From Bartonella sp. DGB1 (GTDB taxonomy: Bacteria > Pseudomonadota > Alphaproteobacteria > Rhizobiales > Rhizobiaceae): a stretch of DNA of 64,000 bases. The stretch spans positions 682,001 to 746,000 of the forward strand of contig NZ_CP166769.1 of the NCBI RefSeq assembly GCF_041345015.1. Reading direction: 5' to 3'. Of this stretch, positions 30,251-41,554 are shown piece after piece; positions within the stretch are counted from its first letter, which is position 1, and every line of letters starts with the position of its first letter. Below the pieces are notes generated by a model. It saw only the letters and a program-made list of their open reading frames with translations, was not told the origin of the DNA and did no database searches. The translations under genes and the position numbers were made by a program.

Positions 30251-31711
30251 ATGTCTCACAATATGTTATCTAATCTTATTTTAATATCACCTGAATTAAT
30301 ATTAGCCGTTGGTTCTTTATTATTACTGCTAGTTGGAGTTTTTTTAGGTAAAAATAATTTTAAAATTATTGGAGTTTTATCTCTTATTTTATTAGCTGTT
30401 ATCTTTTATTTATTAATTTTCTTACCTAACATAGGTGAAGCTTTTAATATTAATGGTAATATAGCTTCTTATGGTTTAATTAAGAATAATTTTACTAATT
30501 TTATTTCAATATTAATTTTAATCGGTAGTTTTTTTGCTATTTTATTTTCTTTTATTGATTATAAACAAGGTGATAAATTCTACAAATTTGAATATTTAAT
30601 ATTATTATTGTTAGCAACATTAGGAATGTTGCTAATGGTTTCCTCTGGTAATTTTCTGGCCTTTTATTTAGGGTTAGAGCTTCAATCGTTGGCTTTATAT
30701 GTTTTGGTTTCTTTTAATCGTTCCTCTATTAATTCTAGTGAAGCTGGTCTTAAGTATTTCACTTTGGGCTCGCTTTCCTCTGGCTTTTTGCTTTATGGTA
30801 TTTCTTTGTTATATGGTTATATTGGCTCAATAGATTTTGTTACAATTTCTCATATTTCAGCGATTCATCCTAATTTATTACTAAGTGTTGCTTTAGTGTT
30901 TATTTTTGCTGGTTTAGCTTTTAAAATATCTGCTGTGCCTTTCCACATGTGGACTCCGGATGTATATCAAGGAGCTCCTGTCGCTATAACTGCTTTTATT
31001 GCTAGTTCGTCTAAGGTTGCTGCTTTAGCTATATTATTAAAAATTTCTATAGTTTCTTTCGGTAGTTTAACTCATATTTGGTCACAATTAATAATTTTTA
31101 TGGCTATAGTTTCTATGTTTATAGGAGCTTTAGGAGCAATAAAACAGACAGATATTAAAAGAATTATAGCTTATTCGTCTATCGGGCATGTAGGTTATAT
31201 TTTAGTCGCCGTAGTTGTAGCTAATCTTATGGGTACAACAGCAGTATTAGTTTATTTATCTATATATTTAGTTAGTATTATCGGTTGTTTTGCTTTTATT
31301 TCTTCTATCCGACCCAACAATGGAATAAATTTAAAATTATCTGATTTAAGTGGTTACGGTAGAAAAAATCCAGTGCCTGCTTTAGCTATTACTATTTTAA
31401 TGTTTTCTTTAGCAGGTCTTCCACCTTTTGCTGGGTTTTTTGCTAAATTTTATAGTTTTGTTGCTGCGATAGATAAAGGTTATTGGCTTTTAGCGTTAAT
31501 TGGTATTTTTGCTTCAGTAATTGCAGCATTTTATTATTTGCGTTTTATTAAAATTATTTGGGCTGATCCAGAGGTTAATGTTATAGCTCCTATGTGTTTA
31601 TCTAGTAAGCTTATCTTATATAGTTCTGCGTTATTACTAACTAGTTATATAATTTATGGAGGATATTTTTATCTAATAGCTGAATATGCAGCTACTGGAC
31701 TCAGCTTCTGA
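30251..31711 (+). CDS. nuoN: NADH-quinone oxidoreductase subunit N
   Basis: The third antiporter-like subunit, 486 residues. FYLGLELQSLALYVLVSFNR with its conserved Glu, PFHMWTPDVYQGAPVAITAFIAS and DIKRIIAYSSIGHVGYILVA are in order. Last of the 14 complex I genes; birA follows after 2 bases. Confidence 0.97.
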   Translation: MSHNMLSNLILISPELILAVGSLLLLLVGVFLGKNNFKIIGVLSLILLAVIFYLLIFLPNIGEAFNINGNIASYGLIKNNFTNFISILILIGSFFAILFSFIDYKQGDKFYKFEYLILLLLATLGMLLMVSSGNFLAFYLGLELQSLALYVLVSFNRSSINSSEAGLKYFTLGSLSSGFLLYGISLLYGYIGSIDFVTISHISAIHPNLLLSVALVFIFAGLAFKISAVPFHMWTPDVYQGAPVAITAFIASSSKVAALAILLKISIVSFGSLTHIWSQLIIFMAIVSMFIGALGAIKQTDIKRIIAYSSIGHVGYILVAVVVANLMGTTAVLVYLSIYLVSIIGCFAFISSIRPNNGINLKLSDLSGYGRKNPVPALAITILMFSLAGLPPFAGFFAKFYSFVAAIDKGYWLLALIGIFASVIAAFYYLRFIKIIWADPEVNVIAPMCLSSKLILYSSALLLTSYIIYGGYFYLIAEYAATGLSF

Positions 31712-31713
31712 TA

Positions 31714-32502
31714 ATGAGTAATAGCAGCATGCTAAGTAACACTGATAAAATATTACAATTAGGCTATTCTTTATTATATGTTGATCAAACTAGTTCAACT
31801 ATGGATTTAGCGTTTGAGCAATATGATCTAAAAAGTAAACTTCCTTTATGGGTTGTAGCAGATAAACAAACCTCTGGTAGAGGGCGTTTTGGTAATCAGT
31901 GGCATGATAGTGGTAATAATTTATCTGTTACTTTAGCTTTATCAACGAATGTTGCAATTGATAAAATATCCTTGTTGGGTTTTGTGGCTGGTATTGCTTT
32001 AGTGGATACCATTAAACTAATCTTGAGTAAAAATAACATCGCTAATTTTGGCGATATTAAGTTAAAATATCCTAATGATGTACTTATTGATGGTAAAAAA
32101 ATTTCAGGTATCTTATTAGAAACTCGTACAGATGATATTGGTTATAAGGTAGCTTTAGGTATAGGTGTTAATATTGGTAGTTTTCCAGAAAAAATGCCTT
32201 ATCTTGTTAGTTGTTTAAATGATCTATATAATATTAATATTCATATGAATGAATTTTTTATCGTTTTAGCTGAACAATGGGCGTATTATTTTGATAAATT
32301 TAACTTAGAACATGATTTAGAGTGGTTAAGAGTTAAATGGCAAGAATATGCATTTGCTGTAGGTGAAAAAATTTTATTAAATGGAGATAGTTTATTATTT
32401 AAGGGAATTAATCAAGATTTTTTACCTATATTAATAGATAAAAATAAAAACGTTATAATATATAAATCAGGTAATTTAGATTGGTCACCTGTTCGTAAGT
32501 GA
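31714..32502 (+). CDS. birA: Biotin--[acetyl-CoA-carboxylase] ligase
   Basis: Attaches biotin to the BCCP subunit of acetyl-CoA carboxylase through biotinyl-AMP. The 262 residues begin directly with the catalytic domain: YVDQTSSTMDLA, then the biotin/ATP loop KQTSGRGRFGNQW and KLKYPNDVLIDGKKISGIL. It has no N-terminal DNA-binding domain, so it is a plain ligase and not a repressor. Placement between nuoN and rnj is typical of Rhizobiales. Confidence 0.93.
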   Translation: MSNSSMLSNTDKILQLGYSLLYVDQTSSTMDLAFEQYDLKSKLPLWVVADKQTSGRGRFGNQWHDSGNNLSVTLALSTNVAIDKISLLGFVAGIALVDTIKLILSKNNIANFGDIKLKYPNDVLIDGKKISGILLETRTDDIGYKVALGIGVNIGSFPEKMPYLVSCLNDLYNINIHMNEFFIVLAEQWAYYFDKFNLEHDLEWLRVKWQEYAFAVGEKILLNGDSLLFKGINQDFLPILIDKNKNVIIYKSGNLDWSPVRK

Positions 32503-32523
32503 CCATAATATTGAGGATGTTAG

Positions 32524-34203
32524 ATGATTAAAGATAATAAAGCCGAATTAGTATTTCTACCTTTAGGTGGCGTGGGTGAAATAGGTATGAATTTAGCTTT
32601 ATATGGTTATGGTAATAAAAAAAATAAGGAATGGATAATAATTGATTTTGGGGTTGGTTTTGCAGATTTTAATACTCCTGGTGCAGATTTAATTTTTCCT
32701 AATATTGATTTTTTATTACAGGAAAAAGCAAATATAAAAGCTATTATTTTGACTCATGCGCACGAGGATCATTATGGCGCGGTTGCTTATCTATGGTCGA
32801 TGTTGGAAATACCTGTTTATGCTTCTCCTTTTACTATTGGTTTGTTAGAAGTGAAATGTAAAAGAGACGGTAATGATGTTAAAATACCAGTTAATATTTT
32901 TCAGGCTGGTGATATGTTAAAATTAGGAAATTTTGAGATTGAAGGCGTTTCTGTTACTCACTCTATACCTGAGCCGATGACATTATGTATAACTACTCCA
33001 TTAGGAAGAGTTATACATACAGGGGATTGGAAGATAGATATCAGTCCAGCTATTGGTAAATTAACCGATGAAACACGTTTAAAGCAATTAGGTGATGAAG
33101 GAATATTAGCATTAATTTGTGATTCCACGAATGCTATGGTTAAAGGTTCTACTCCTTCAGAAAAGACTGTTAATGAAAATATTGTTAAATTATTGAATAA
33201 AATAAAGGGTCGTGTTTTCATAGCTGTTTTTTCTTCTAACATTGGCAGAATATATTCTATTACTAAAGCGGCAGAGGCAGTAGGCCGCCGAGTATTATTA
33301 GTTGGTTCTTCTATAAAAACTTCAGTCTCTATAGCGAAAGAGCTAGGTTATTTATCTGATATAGATAATATATTTCTATCTGAAGAGGAATATAGTACGA
33401 TCGATAGAGATAAGATAGTTGTAATTATTACTGGTTCTCAGGGAGAAACTAGAGCGGCGTTAGCTCGTATTGCTAAAGAAGAGATGCGTTTTATTAGTAT
33501 GACAAAAGGAGATACGGTTATTTTTTCTTCACGCGCTATCCCTGGTAACGAGAAAGCTATTATAGCAGTTCAAAATAATTTAGTTGATTTAGGAGTGAAT
33601 ATTATCGATGCTGAAGATAATTTAATTCATGTATCAGGACATCCTGCTCAAGATGATTTAGCAACAATTTATGGTTGGGTTAAGCCGAATATTTTAGTTC
33701 CTGTTCATGGTGAACCTTTACATCTTAGAGCACATGCTAAATTCGCTAAATCTAAAGGTATAAAAAATGTTGTCGAAATTCGTAATGGACAAATATTAAA
33801 ATTAGCCCCTAATAATGTAGAGGTAATAGAGGAAGTTGAAGTAGGTCGTTTATATAAAGATGGTAAATTGATAGGAACAGAGGCTGAATTAGGTATTACA
33901 GAACGTAAGCGTTTAAGCTATAATGGGCATATTTCTGTGACTGTAATTCTTAATAATCAAGGTGATTTTAAAATTGAGCCGCAAATAGTTGAGGTTGGTG
34001 TGCCAATTAAAAATTCTACGGGTAAAAACTTTGGTAATTTATTTCAAGTAGAAATAAAAGGTGTGGTGACTAGTATTCCTCATTCGCGCAGAAAAAATAC
34101 TGAGTTAGTAAAAGAAGCAATAAGACGTGCTGTAAGAGCCGTTGCTTTTAGGGAATGGGGTAAAAAACCAATAACAAGTGTATTTGTATATCATGAAGAT
34201 TGA
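32524..34203 (+). CDS. rnj: Ribonuclease J
   Basis: A metallo-beta-lactamase/beta-CASP ribonuclease with 5'-exonuclease and endonuclease activity, used in rRNA and mRNA processing. Length 559 is normal. The zinc motif THAHEDHYGA is at residues 77-86 and HTGDWKID further on; HVSGHPAQDD and VHGEPLHLRAHAKFA mark the beta-CASP part. GAGG lies upstream of the start. Confidence 0.95.
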   Translation: MIKDNKAELVFLPLGGVGEIGMNLALYGYGNKKNKEWIIIDFGVGFADFNTPGADLIFPNIDFLLQEKANIKAIILTHAHEDHYGAVAYLWSMLEIPVYASPFTIGLLEVKCKRDGNDVKIPVNIFQAGDMLKLGNFEIEGVSVTHSIPEPMTLCITTPLGRVIHTGDWKIDISPAIGKLTDETRLKQLGDEGILALICDSTNAMVKGSTPSEKTVNENIVKLLNKIKGRVFIAVFSSNIGRIYSITKAAEAVGRRVLLVGSSIKTSVSIAKELGYLSDIDNIFLSEEEYSTIDRDKIVVIITGSQGETRAALARIAKEEMRFISMTKGDTVIFSSRAIPGNEKAIIAVQNNLVDLGVNIIDAEDNLIHVSGHPAQDDLATIYGWVKPNILVPVHGEPLHLRAHAKFAKSKGIKNVVEIRNGQILKLAPNNVEVIEEVEVGRLYKDGKLIGTEAELGITERKRLSYNGHISVTVILNNQGDFKIEPQIVEVGVPIKNSTGKNFGNLFQVEIKGVVTSIPHSRRKNTELVKEAIRRAVRAVAFREWGKKPITSVFVYHED

Positions 34204-34292
34204 TAGCTTTTTTGAGGGAAACATAGTTAGCTTGTTGAAAGAAAATCTAAATTGGTTTAGGGTGATTGTTTATATAATTAAAAGGGGTCGTT

Positions 34293-35618
34293 ATGCGTTT
34301 ATCTAATTATTTTTTACCTATATTAAAAGAAATCCCTAAGGAAGCTGAAATTACCTCGCATCGTTTAATGTTGCGTGCTGGAATGATAATGCAAGAAGTA
34401 TCAGGAATATATTCTTGGTTACCTCTAGGTAAAAAAATATTGGATAAAATTAGCACAATTATTAATGAAGAACAAATAAGAGCCGGTAGTTTAGAAATAC
34501 TTATGCCCACGATTCAACCTGCAGCCCTGTGGCAAGAAAGTGGTAGATATGAAGATTATGGCAAAGAAATGCTAAGAATTAGCGATCGTCATGGCAGAGA
34601 TATGCTATATGGTCCTACTAATGAAGAAATTGTAACCGATATTTTTCGTAGTCATGTTAAGTCATATAAAGATTTACCTTTGAATTTATATCAAATACAG
34701 TGGAAATTTAGAGATGAAATACGTCCTAGATTTGGAGTAATGCGGGGACGTGAATTTTTAATGAAAGATGGTTATTCTTTCGATATTGATTATGAATCTT
34801 CTCGCTTGTCATATGCTCGTATATTTGCATCTTATTTACGTATTTTCGAGCGTCTTGGTGTAAAAGCTATTCCAATGAAAGCAGATACTGGACCTGTTGG
34901 AGGAGATTTAAGTCATGAATTTATTATTCTAGCTGATACTGGTGAAAGTAAAGTTTATTGCGATAAAATATTTTTATCTATGCAAAGCCCTAGTGAAGAT
35001 TTTGATTTTAATAATGTAGAAGAATTAAATAATCTCGTAGATCGTTGGACAAAGCCTTATGCTGCTACTGAAGAAATGTTTGTTGACGAAGAATGGGAAA
35101 AAGTACCAGAAAATAGTCGATTATCTGCAAGAGGTATAGAAGTTGGACATATCTTCCATTTTGGCGATAAATATTCTGCGCCTATGAAAGCCAATATTAT
35201 GACAGCAGATGGTAAAGAAAGCCCTGTTGTTATGGGCTCATATGGAATTGGCGTATCAAGGTTAGTGGCAGCTATTATTGAAGCTTCTCACGATGAATAT
35301 GGAATTATTTGGCCTAAAAGTATAGCTCCTTTTGATATTGGTATCATCAATGTAAAGCCTAGTGATGAAACTTGTACTGAATTATCAGAAAAAATATATA
35401 ACTTATTGAAAAAACATAAGTATGATGTATTATTAGATGATAAGTTGGAAACAGCTGGAGCAAAATTTGCTACGATGGATCTAATAGGTTTGCCTTTACA
35501 AATTATCATAGGTCCTAAGAGAGCGCAAAACGCAGAAATAGAAATTAAAGAACGTAAAACTGGTAAAAAAGAAATTTTAACTTTTGAAAATTTATTAAAT
35601 TATTTAGAAAATTTGTAG
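34293..35618 (+). CDS. proS: Prolyl-tRNA synthetase, short alphaproteobacterial type
   Basis: Charges tRNA-Pro. A class II synthetase of 441 residues without the editing (INS) insertion, as in most alphaproteobacteria. Motif 2 lies in [31 protein letters not shown], and motif 3 in [19 protein letters not shown]; the C-terminal anticodon-binding domain follows. GGGG ribosome site before ATG 34293. Lacking INS, it would rely on a separate editing protein, not seen in this window. Confidence 0.96.
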   Translation: MRLSNYFLPILKEIPKEAEITSHRLMLRAGMIMQEVSGIYSWLPLGKKILDKISTIINEEQIRAGSLEILMPTIQPAALWQESGRYEDYGKEMLRISDRHGRDMLYGPTNEEIVTDIFRSHVKSYKDLPLNLYQIQWKFRDEIRPRFGVMRGREFLMKDGYSFDIDYESSRLSYARIFASYLRIFERLGVKAIPMKADTGPVGGDLSHEFIILADTGESKVYCDKIFLSMQSPSEDFDFNNVEELNNLVDRWTKPYAATEEMFVDEEWEKVPENSRLSARGIEVGHIFHFGDKYSAPMKANIMTADGKESPVVMGSYGIGVSRLVAAIIEASHDEYGIIWPKSIAPFDIGIINVKPSDETCTELSEKIYNLLKKHKYDVLLDDKLETAGAKFATMDLIGLPLQIIIGPKRAQNAEIEIKERKTGKKEILTFENLLNYLENL

Positions 35619-35624
35619 GATCTT

Positions 35625-36896
35625 ATGGCAAATTTAAAAAATATATTTTTTTTACCATTCGAATTTAAAGTAGCTTTACGTTATCTACTTCCAAAACGTA
35701 AAAATGCTTTTGCATCAATTATATCTATTATCTCTTTTCTAGGTATTGTTATAGGTGTATGGGCATTAATTGTTGTTATGTCAGTTATGAATGGTTTTCG
35801 TACTGAATTATTAAATCGTATCTTAGGTGTAAATGGTCATATTATTGTTCAATCACTAGATAATTTTGATAATAATTCTTATAAAAATTATATTAAAGAA
35901 ATTAATAAATTACCGGGTGTAATTAGTAGTAATGCAGTCGTTGAAGGTCAAATATTAGTAAATAGTCGTAGTGGTTATACGGGTGGCGCTCTAGTTAAAG
36001 GTATGGAGATTAATGACCTAAAAAAATTAACTGCAGTTTCTTCTAATATTTTATATGGAAATTTAGCTGATTTATCGAAACCTAATAATATAGCTATAGG
36101 ATTAGGTTTAGCTAAGCAATTAGGGGTAGGGATAGGAGATCAAATTAGCCTTATTTCACCAAAAGGTGATTTTACCCCTTTTGGTATGACTCCTAGACAG
36201 AAATCTTATCGTATTGCTGCTATTTATCAGGTAGGAATGTCAGAATTTGATAGTTTATTCATATTTATGCCTTTAAAAGAAGCGCAGTTATTTTTTAATT
36301 ACAAAAATAATATTTCTTCAATAGAGGTATTTGTAGATTCACCAGATAATGTAAATGCTTATTTGAAATCTATACAAGATATAACGAAACGTAAAGAGTT
36401 ATTATTCGACTGGAGAGACCGTAATCAAACATTTTTTTCGGCTTTAGAAATAGAGAGGAATGTGATGTTTATTATATTGTCGCTTATTATTTTGGTTGCT
36501 GCTTTAAATATTATTTCTAGTTTAGTGATGTTAGTTAAAGATAAAGGTGCCGATATTGCTATTTTACGCACTATGGGCGCTACTAGAACATCTATTTTAA
36601 GGATTTTTTTATTAGTTGGTTTAACTATAGGAGTAGTAGGAACATTTTGCGGTGTTATTTTGGCTATAGTAACTTGTTTAAATATTGAATATCTGCAGCA
36701 ATTTATTTCTTGGTTATTCAATGTAGATATATTTAACTCAAATTTATATTTTCTAGATAAATTACCAGCTGTGTTAAACTGGAAAGAAGTGCTATTTGTA
36801 ATTATTATGTCAATATCTTTATCTTTCTTAGCTACTATTTTTCCTGCAAGGAAAGCATCTAAATTAGATCCAGTTAAAGCTTTAAGGTATGAATGA
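35625..36896 (+). CDS. lolC: Lipoprotein-releasing permease LolC/LolE
   Basis: The membrane part of the LolCDE exporter, which lifts lipoproteins out of the inner membrane and hands them to LolA. The 423 residues start with FKVALRYLLPKRKNAFASIISIISFLGI, then a periplasmic domain, then an FtsX domain with three membrane segments ([67 protein letters not shown]). A single permease gene is usual in this group. The stop overlaps lolD. Confidence 0.94.
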   Translation: MANLKNIFFLPFEFKVALRYLLPKRKNAFASIISIISFLGIVIGVWALIVVMSVMNGFRTELLNRILGVNGHIIVQSLDNFDNNSYKNYIKEINKLPGVISSNAVVEGQILVNSRSGYTGGALVKGMEINDLKKLTAVSSNILYGNLADLSKPNNIAIGLGLAKQLGVGIGDQISLISPKGDFTPFGMTPRQKSYRIAAIYQVGMSEFDSLFIFMPLKEAQLFFNYKNNISSIEVFVDSPDNVNAYLKSIQDITKRKELLFDWRDRNQTFFSALEIERNVMFIILSLIILVAALNIISSLVMLVKDKGADIAILRTMGATRTSILRIFLLVGLTIGVVGTFCGVILAIVTCLNIEYLQQFISWLFNVDIFNSNLYFLDKLPAVLNWKEVLFVIIMSISLSFLATIFPARKASKLDPVKALRYE

Positions 36897-37591
36897 TGGT
36901 TGCTGAAAAAATAATTGAAATTAAACAACTAAGTCGATCCTACCAAGATAGTTACCGTTCTTTAACGGTGTTGGATAATGTTGATTTTAGTTTGTTTAGG
37001 GGTGAAATGGTTGGTTTAATTGCTCCATCAGGCACAGGTAAATCTACTTTATTACATTTGTTAGGTTTACTGGAAAAACCTAACAGTGGTGATATGTTGA
37101 TTTTTGGTAGATCTGCTGCATCTTTAACCGATGATGAATTAACCATAATTCGCCGTGATCTAATAGGATTTGTATATCAGTTTCATTATTTGTTACCGGA
37201 ATTTACAGCATTAGAAAATATTATATTACCACAATTAATAGCAGGTAAAGCAAATATTGTAGCCAAAGAAAGAGCGATTAAAATATTGGACTATATGGGT
37301 TTAGCTCAACGAATGGATCATTATCCCTCACAATTATCTGGAGGAGAACAACAGCGGGTAGCAATAGGAAGAGCTGTAGCTAATATGCCATTGTTGTTAC
37401 TTGCTGATGAACCAACTGGAAATTTAGATCCAGAGACATCTAATCACGTGTTTAAGGTATTATATAATTTTGTAAAACAATCTGGTATGTCTGCAATTGT
37501 TGCTACTCATAATTATGAGTTAGCCGCTAAAATGGATAGACTTATAACTTTAAAAAATGGTAAAATATTAGAAATATCTCTAAATAGTTAA
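36893..37591 (+). CDS. lolD: Lipoprotein-releasing ATPase LolD
   Basis: The ABC ATPase of LolCDE, 232 residues. Walker [17 protein letters not shown]-loop [17 protein letters not shown], signature [15 protein letters not shown], Walker [13 protein letters not shown] and the H-loop VATHNYE are all intact. ATG 36893 overlaps the lolC stop by 4 bases. It would serve lipoproteins such as Omp10 in this window. Confidence 0.95.
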   Translation: MMVAEKIIEIKQLSRSYQDSYRSLTVLDNVDFSLFRGEMVGLIAPSGTGKSTLLHLLGLLEKPNSGDMLIFGRSAASLTDDELTIIRRDLIGFVYQFHYLLPEFTALENIILPQLIAGKANIVAKERAIKILDYMGLAQRMDHYPSQLSGGEQQRVAIGRAVANMPLLLLADEPTGNLDPETSNHVFKVLYNFVKQSGMSAIVATHNYELAAKMDRLITLKNGKILEISLNS

Positions 37592-37599
37592 AATATTTA

Positions 37600-40500
37600 A
37601 TGGACAATATAATGAAAAAACATGATGTATCTTTTATACCTCTTAGAGTCCATTCATCATATTCGTTATTAGCTAGTACCTTAAAAATTGATCAAATTAT
37701 TAATAAATGTCGTGCGGATAATATTCCAGCAGTTGCTGTAACGGATATTAATAATTTATTTGGTAGTTTTGAATTTTCTCAGAAAGCTATAAAAGCAGGC
37801 GTGCAGCCGATTATAGCTTGTCAATTTAGCAGCTTCTATTATGATAATAATTCTTTATATGAAGGAGATATTATATTATTAGCACAAAATAAACAAGGTT
37901 ATGAAAATTTACTACAATTAGCTAGTTTGATATATATTCATAAAGATCCTACGATAGAACAAGGTAAAGTAGCTCTTAATCTTGAGTGGTTAGATAAATA
38001 TAATCAAGGTCTTATTTTATTAACTGGTGGTGATGAAGGAATAATAAATAATTGTTGTAGAAATAAGAAATTTGAAATAGCAGACAAATTATTAAATATA
38101 TTAATAGAAAATTTTCCTAAGTCTTTATATATCGAGTTACAAAGATATCAAGGTTACAATCAAGATATAGAAAATCAACTTATTACTTTAGCTGATAAAT
38201 ATCATTTGCCCTTAGTAGCAACTAATAATATATATTTTCTATCACCTGCAGATTATGTAGCTCATGATGCGCTTTTAGCTATTGCGGATGGAACTACAAT
38301 AGATAGTGATGATAGAAGAAGAGCCACTTTAGATAATTACTTTAAATCCAGTGAGGAAATGTGTGAATTATTTAAAGATATACCAGAAGCTTTAGAGAAT
38401 ACAATAGAGATAGCTTATAGATGTCATATTTATGTAGAATCCAGACCACCATTATTACCGCGATTTATTAGTTCTCAAGATGATAAAAGAGATATATTAG
38501 TTGCAGAGGCTGATGAATTAACTAAACAAGCTAAAGAAGGATTAGCAAAAAGATTAATAGATATAGGACCTGCTAAAGGTTATAGTAAACAGGATTATGA
38601 AGATAGATTAGATTATGAATTATCTATTATAATAAAAATGCAATTTCCTGGTTATTTTTTAATAGTTGCTGATTTTATTAAATGGGCTAAACAAAATTCT
38701 ATCCCCGTTGGACCAGGACGTGGTTCTGGAGCGGGGTCTTTAGTAGCATATGCTTTGACTATAACTAATATTGATCCATTACGTTTTTCTTTACTGTTTG
38801 AAAGATTTTTGAATCCTGATCGTATTTCTATGCCTGATTTTGATATAGATTTTTGTCAAGATCGTAGAGGAGAAGTAATCAGATATGTACAAAATAAATA
38901 TGGAGATGATCATGTAGCCCAGATTATTACTTTTGGAAGCTTACAAGCTAGGGCTGCTATACGCGATGTTGGAAGGGTATTAGGTGTACCTTATGGACAA
39001 GTAGATAGATTAAGTAAGTTAATTCCTCAAAATCCAGCTAATCCTATTTCATTGGCACAGGCAATCATGGATGAACCAGCGTTGCGTAAGGAACGCGATG
39101 AAGATGAACAAGTAAATAAATTATTAGAAATAGCTACAAAATTAGAAGGGCTACCTAGGCATGCATCTGTACATGCAGCAGGTATTGTCATAGGTGATAG
39201 ACCTTTAGCTAAATTAGTTCCTTTATATAGTGATCCACGCTCTGAGATGAATGTGACACAATTTAATATGAAGTTTGTAGAACAGGCTGGATTAGTAAAA
39301 TTTGACTTTTTAGGTTTAAAAACACTGACTGTTTTACAAAATACGGTTTCTTTAGTCGCTCAAAGAGGAATAAATATAAATTTAGATAGTTTACCATTAG
39401 ATGATAAATTAACTTATGAATTATTATCAAGAGGAGAAACAACAGGAATATTTCAAATTGAAAGTGCAGGAATGCGTAAGGCTCTCATTGGAATGAAGCC
39501 TGATTGTATCGAGGATATAATTGCTTTAGTTGCTTTATATCGTCCTGGTCCTATGGAAAATATTCCTATATATAATGACCGCAAGAATAAGATTAAAAAA
39601 ATTACTTCTATTCATCCTCTTATTGATCATTTATTGGCTGAGACACAAGGCGTTATTGTTTATCAAGAACAAGTTATGCAAATAGCGCAGATATTAGCAG
39701 GCTATTCTTTAGGTGAGGCTGATCTATTACGTAGAGCTATGGGTAAAAAAATTCATACTGAAATGGAACAGCAGAGAGCCAGATTTGTAGAGGGTGCTAA
39801 AAAAAATAATTTAAATGAACAACAAGCTAATGATATTTTTGATTTATTAGCAAAATTTGCTGATTATGGATTTAATAAATCTCATGCCGCTGCATATGCT
39901 TATATTTCTTATCAGACGGCTTATTTAAAAGCTCATTTTCCTGCAGAGTTTCTAGCAACTTCTTTAACTTATGATATGTCCAATGCTGATAAAGTTAATG
40001 ACTATTTGAAAGAAGCTAAGCGTCTTAAAATAGAAGTAATTTTTCCTTCAGTTCAGACATCTTCAGCTTATTTTTCTGTAAAGGATAATAAAATTATTTA
40101 TGCTTTATCTGCTTTAAAAGGAGTAGGTGAAGAAGCCGCTAAACATATTGTTGAAGTTAGAGGAAATACTGAATTTGCTGATATTAATGATTTTTGTGCT
40201 AGAATAGATCCACAATTTATTAATAAGCGCGTTTATGAAAGTTTGATCTTTAGCGGTGCGTTAGATTGCTTTAATATAGAAAGAGAGCAGTTATTTGCAG
40301 GGCTAGAATCTATGCAAATGTATGCGCTAAGATTATTACAGGCAAAAACTAATGGGCAGGGATCTTTATTTACTTTAGATGAAAATAGTAAAGATGAAAT
40401 AATTTTTCCAAAATTTACTAAATGGAATTTATCGGAAAAATTACAAAAAGAATTTCAAATCTTAGGTTTTTATCTATCTTCTCATCCATTACAAAGTTAT

Positions 40501-41043
40501 CAAAAATTATTACAAGATAATAATGTTATAGTTACAGAAAAATTATTAGAAAATAATTTAAGTAGAGCCAAAATAGCTGGTACAATAATTTCAAAAACTG
40601 AACGAAAAACTAAAAACGGAAATAAAATGGCTATAGTTGTTTTTTCTGATTGTTCAGGACAATATGAAGCTACTTTATTTTCTGAATTGTTGGAAAATAA
40701 CAGACAGTATCTATATGTAGGAAATAGTCTTATTTTTGACGTGAAAATTAGTCGAAATAATGAAACAGATACAGTAGATTTAAGAATAGAAAGCATTGTA
40801 CCATTAAATAATATTTTTGCTAAAAACTTAATAATTACTTTGAATAATACAGAATCTATAACTGAGATTACGAAAAAAATTCCAGTCACTAATAATGCTA
40901 AAACGAATCTTATTTTTGTCATTAAAAAAAATAGAGAATGGAAAGAGGTAATCATTGATACTCAGAAAAAAGTAGAGGTTAATCTAGATGAGCTCGACAA
41001 TATATCCACTTTAGCAGGTGTGGAAACAGTTACTATAGATTAA
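37600..41043 (+). CDS. dnaE: DNA polymerase III alpha subunit
   Basis: The replicative polymerase, 1147 residues. Order: PHP domain (RVHSSYSLLAS and following), the palm with GPGRGSGAGSLVAYAL and the catalytic PDFDIDF (about 412-418), then helix-hairpin-helix (ALSALKGVGEEAAKHIVE) and OB fold (AGTIISKTERKTKNGNKMA). It has no built-in proofreading exonuclease. The start may instead be ATG 37612, which has GGA 7 bases upstream; 37600 has no clear ribosome site. Confidence 0.96.
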   Translation: MDNIMKKHDVSFIPLRVHSSYSLLASTLKIDQIINKCRADNIPAVAVTDINNLFGSFEFSQKAIKAGVQPIIACQFSSFYYDNNSLYEGDIILLAQNKQGYENLLQLASLIYIHKDPTIEQGKVALNLEWLDKYNQGLILLTGGDEGIINNCCRNKKFEIADKLLNILIENFPKSLYIELQRYQGYNQDIENQLITLADKYHLPLVATNNIYFLSPADYVAHDALLAIADGTTIDSDDRRRATLDNYFKSSEEMCELFKDIPEALENTIEIAYRCHIYVESRPPLLPRFISSQDDKRDILVAEADELTKQAKEGLAKRLIDIGPAKGYSKQDYEDRLDYELSIIIKMQFPGYFLIVADFIKWAKQNSIPVGPGRGSGAGSLVAYALTITNIDPLRFSLLFERFLNPDRISMPDFDIDFCQDRRGEVIRYVQNKYGDDHVAQIITFGSLQARAAIRDVGRVLGVPYGQVDRLSKLIPQNPANPISLAQAIMDEPALRKERDEDEQVNKLLEIATKLEGLPRHASVHAAGIVIGDRPLAKLVPLYSDPRSEMNVTQFNMKFVEQAGLVKFDFLGLKTLTVLQNTVSLVAQRGININLDSLPLDDKLTYELLSRGETTGIFQIESAGMRKALIGMKPDCIEDIIALVALYRPGPMENIPIYNDRKNKIKKITSIHPLIDHLLAETQGVIVYQEQVMQIAQILAGYSLGEADLLRRAMGKKIHTEMEQQRARFVEGAKKNNLNEQQANDIFDLLAKFADYGFNKSHAAAYAYISYQTAYLKAHFPAEFLATSLTYDMSNADKVNDYLKEAKRLKIEVIFPSVQTSSAYFSVKDNKIIYALSALKGVGEEAAKHIVEVRGNTEFADINDFCARIDPQFINKRVYESLIFSGALDCFNIEREQLFAGLESMQMYALRLLQAKTNGQGSLFTLDENSKDEIIFPKFTKWNLSEKLQKEFQILGFYLSSHPLQSYQKLLQDNNVIVTEKLLENNLSRAKIAGTIISKTERKTKNGNKMAIVVFSDCSGQYEATLFSELLENNRQYLYVGNSLIFDVKISRNNETDTVDLRIESIVPLNNIFAKNLIITLNNTESITEITKKIPVTNNAKTNLIFVIKKNREWKEVIIDTQKKVEVNLDELDNISTLAGVETVTID

Positions 41044-41181
41044 GCTTGTATATATCCGTTATTATAATTATATGAAAAGAATCAATAATTATGCATTTTA
41101 CTATTTTATAATTATAATAAGCTATACCAATTAAATTATATTTAGAAATTGAGTATAATAAAATGATCCTGGAGAACATAG

Positions 41182-41553
41182 ATGAAAAAAAAAGTTATGG
41201 TAGTAGAAGATAATGAACTTAATATGAAATTATTCTGTGATCTATTGGAATCTTGTGGTTATGAAACAATAAAAGTAAAAGATGGGGTAAATATTGTAGA
41301 AATTGTTAATAAACATATGCCAAATTTAATTCTAATGGATATACAATTACCAGAAATATCTGGTTTAGAAGCAATGAAGTTAGTGAAGCAAGAAGAACAA
41401 ATAAAGCATATTCCTATAATTGCAGTTACAGCTTTTGCAATGAGGGGAGATGAAGAAAAAATGTTACAAGGTGGTTGTGAGGATTATATTTCTAAGCCAA
41501 TCTCTATAGAGCCTTTTTTAACTAAAATAAAATCTTATCTAGGTGATTTATAA
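41182..41553 (+). CDS. divK: Single-domain response regulator DivK
   Basis: A 123-residue receiver-only protein. The acidic pocket VVEDNELN, the phospho-Asp in [19 protein letters not shown] and the Lys of ISKPI are intact. In Caulobacter and Rhizobiales DivK works with PleC/DivJ to control CtrA and the asymmetric cell cycle. A strong GGAG precedes ATG 41182. pleD, its usual partner downstream, is absent here; a SufA-type gene follows instead. Confidence 0.9.
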   Translation: MKKKVMVVEDNELNMKLFCDLLESCGYETIKVKDGVNIVEIVNKHMPNLILMDIQLPEISGLEAMKLVKQEEQIKHIPIIAVTAFAMRGDEEKMLQGGCEDYISKPISIEPFLTKIKSYLGDL

Positions 41554-41554
41554 A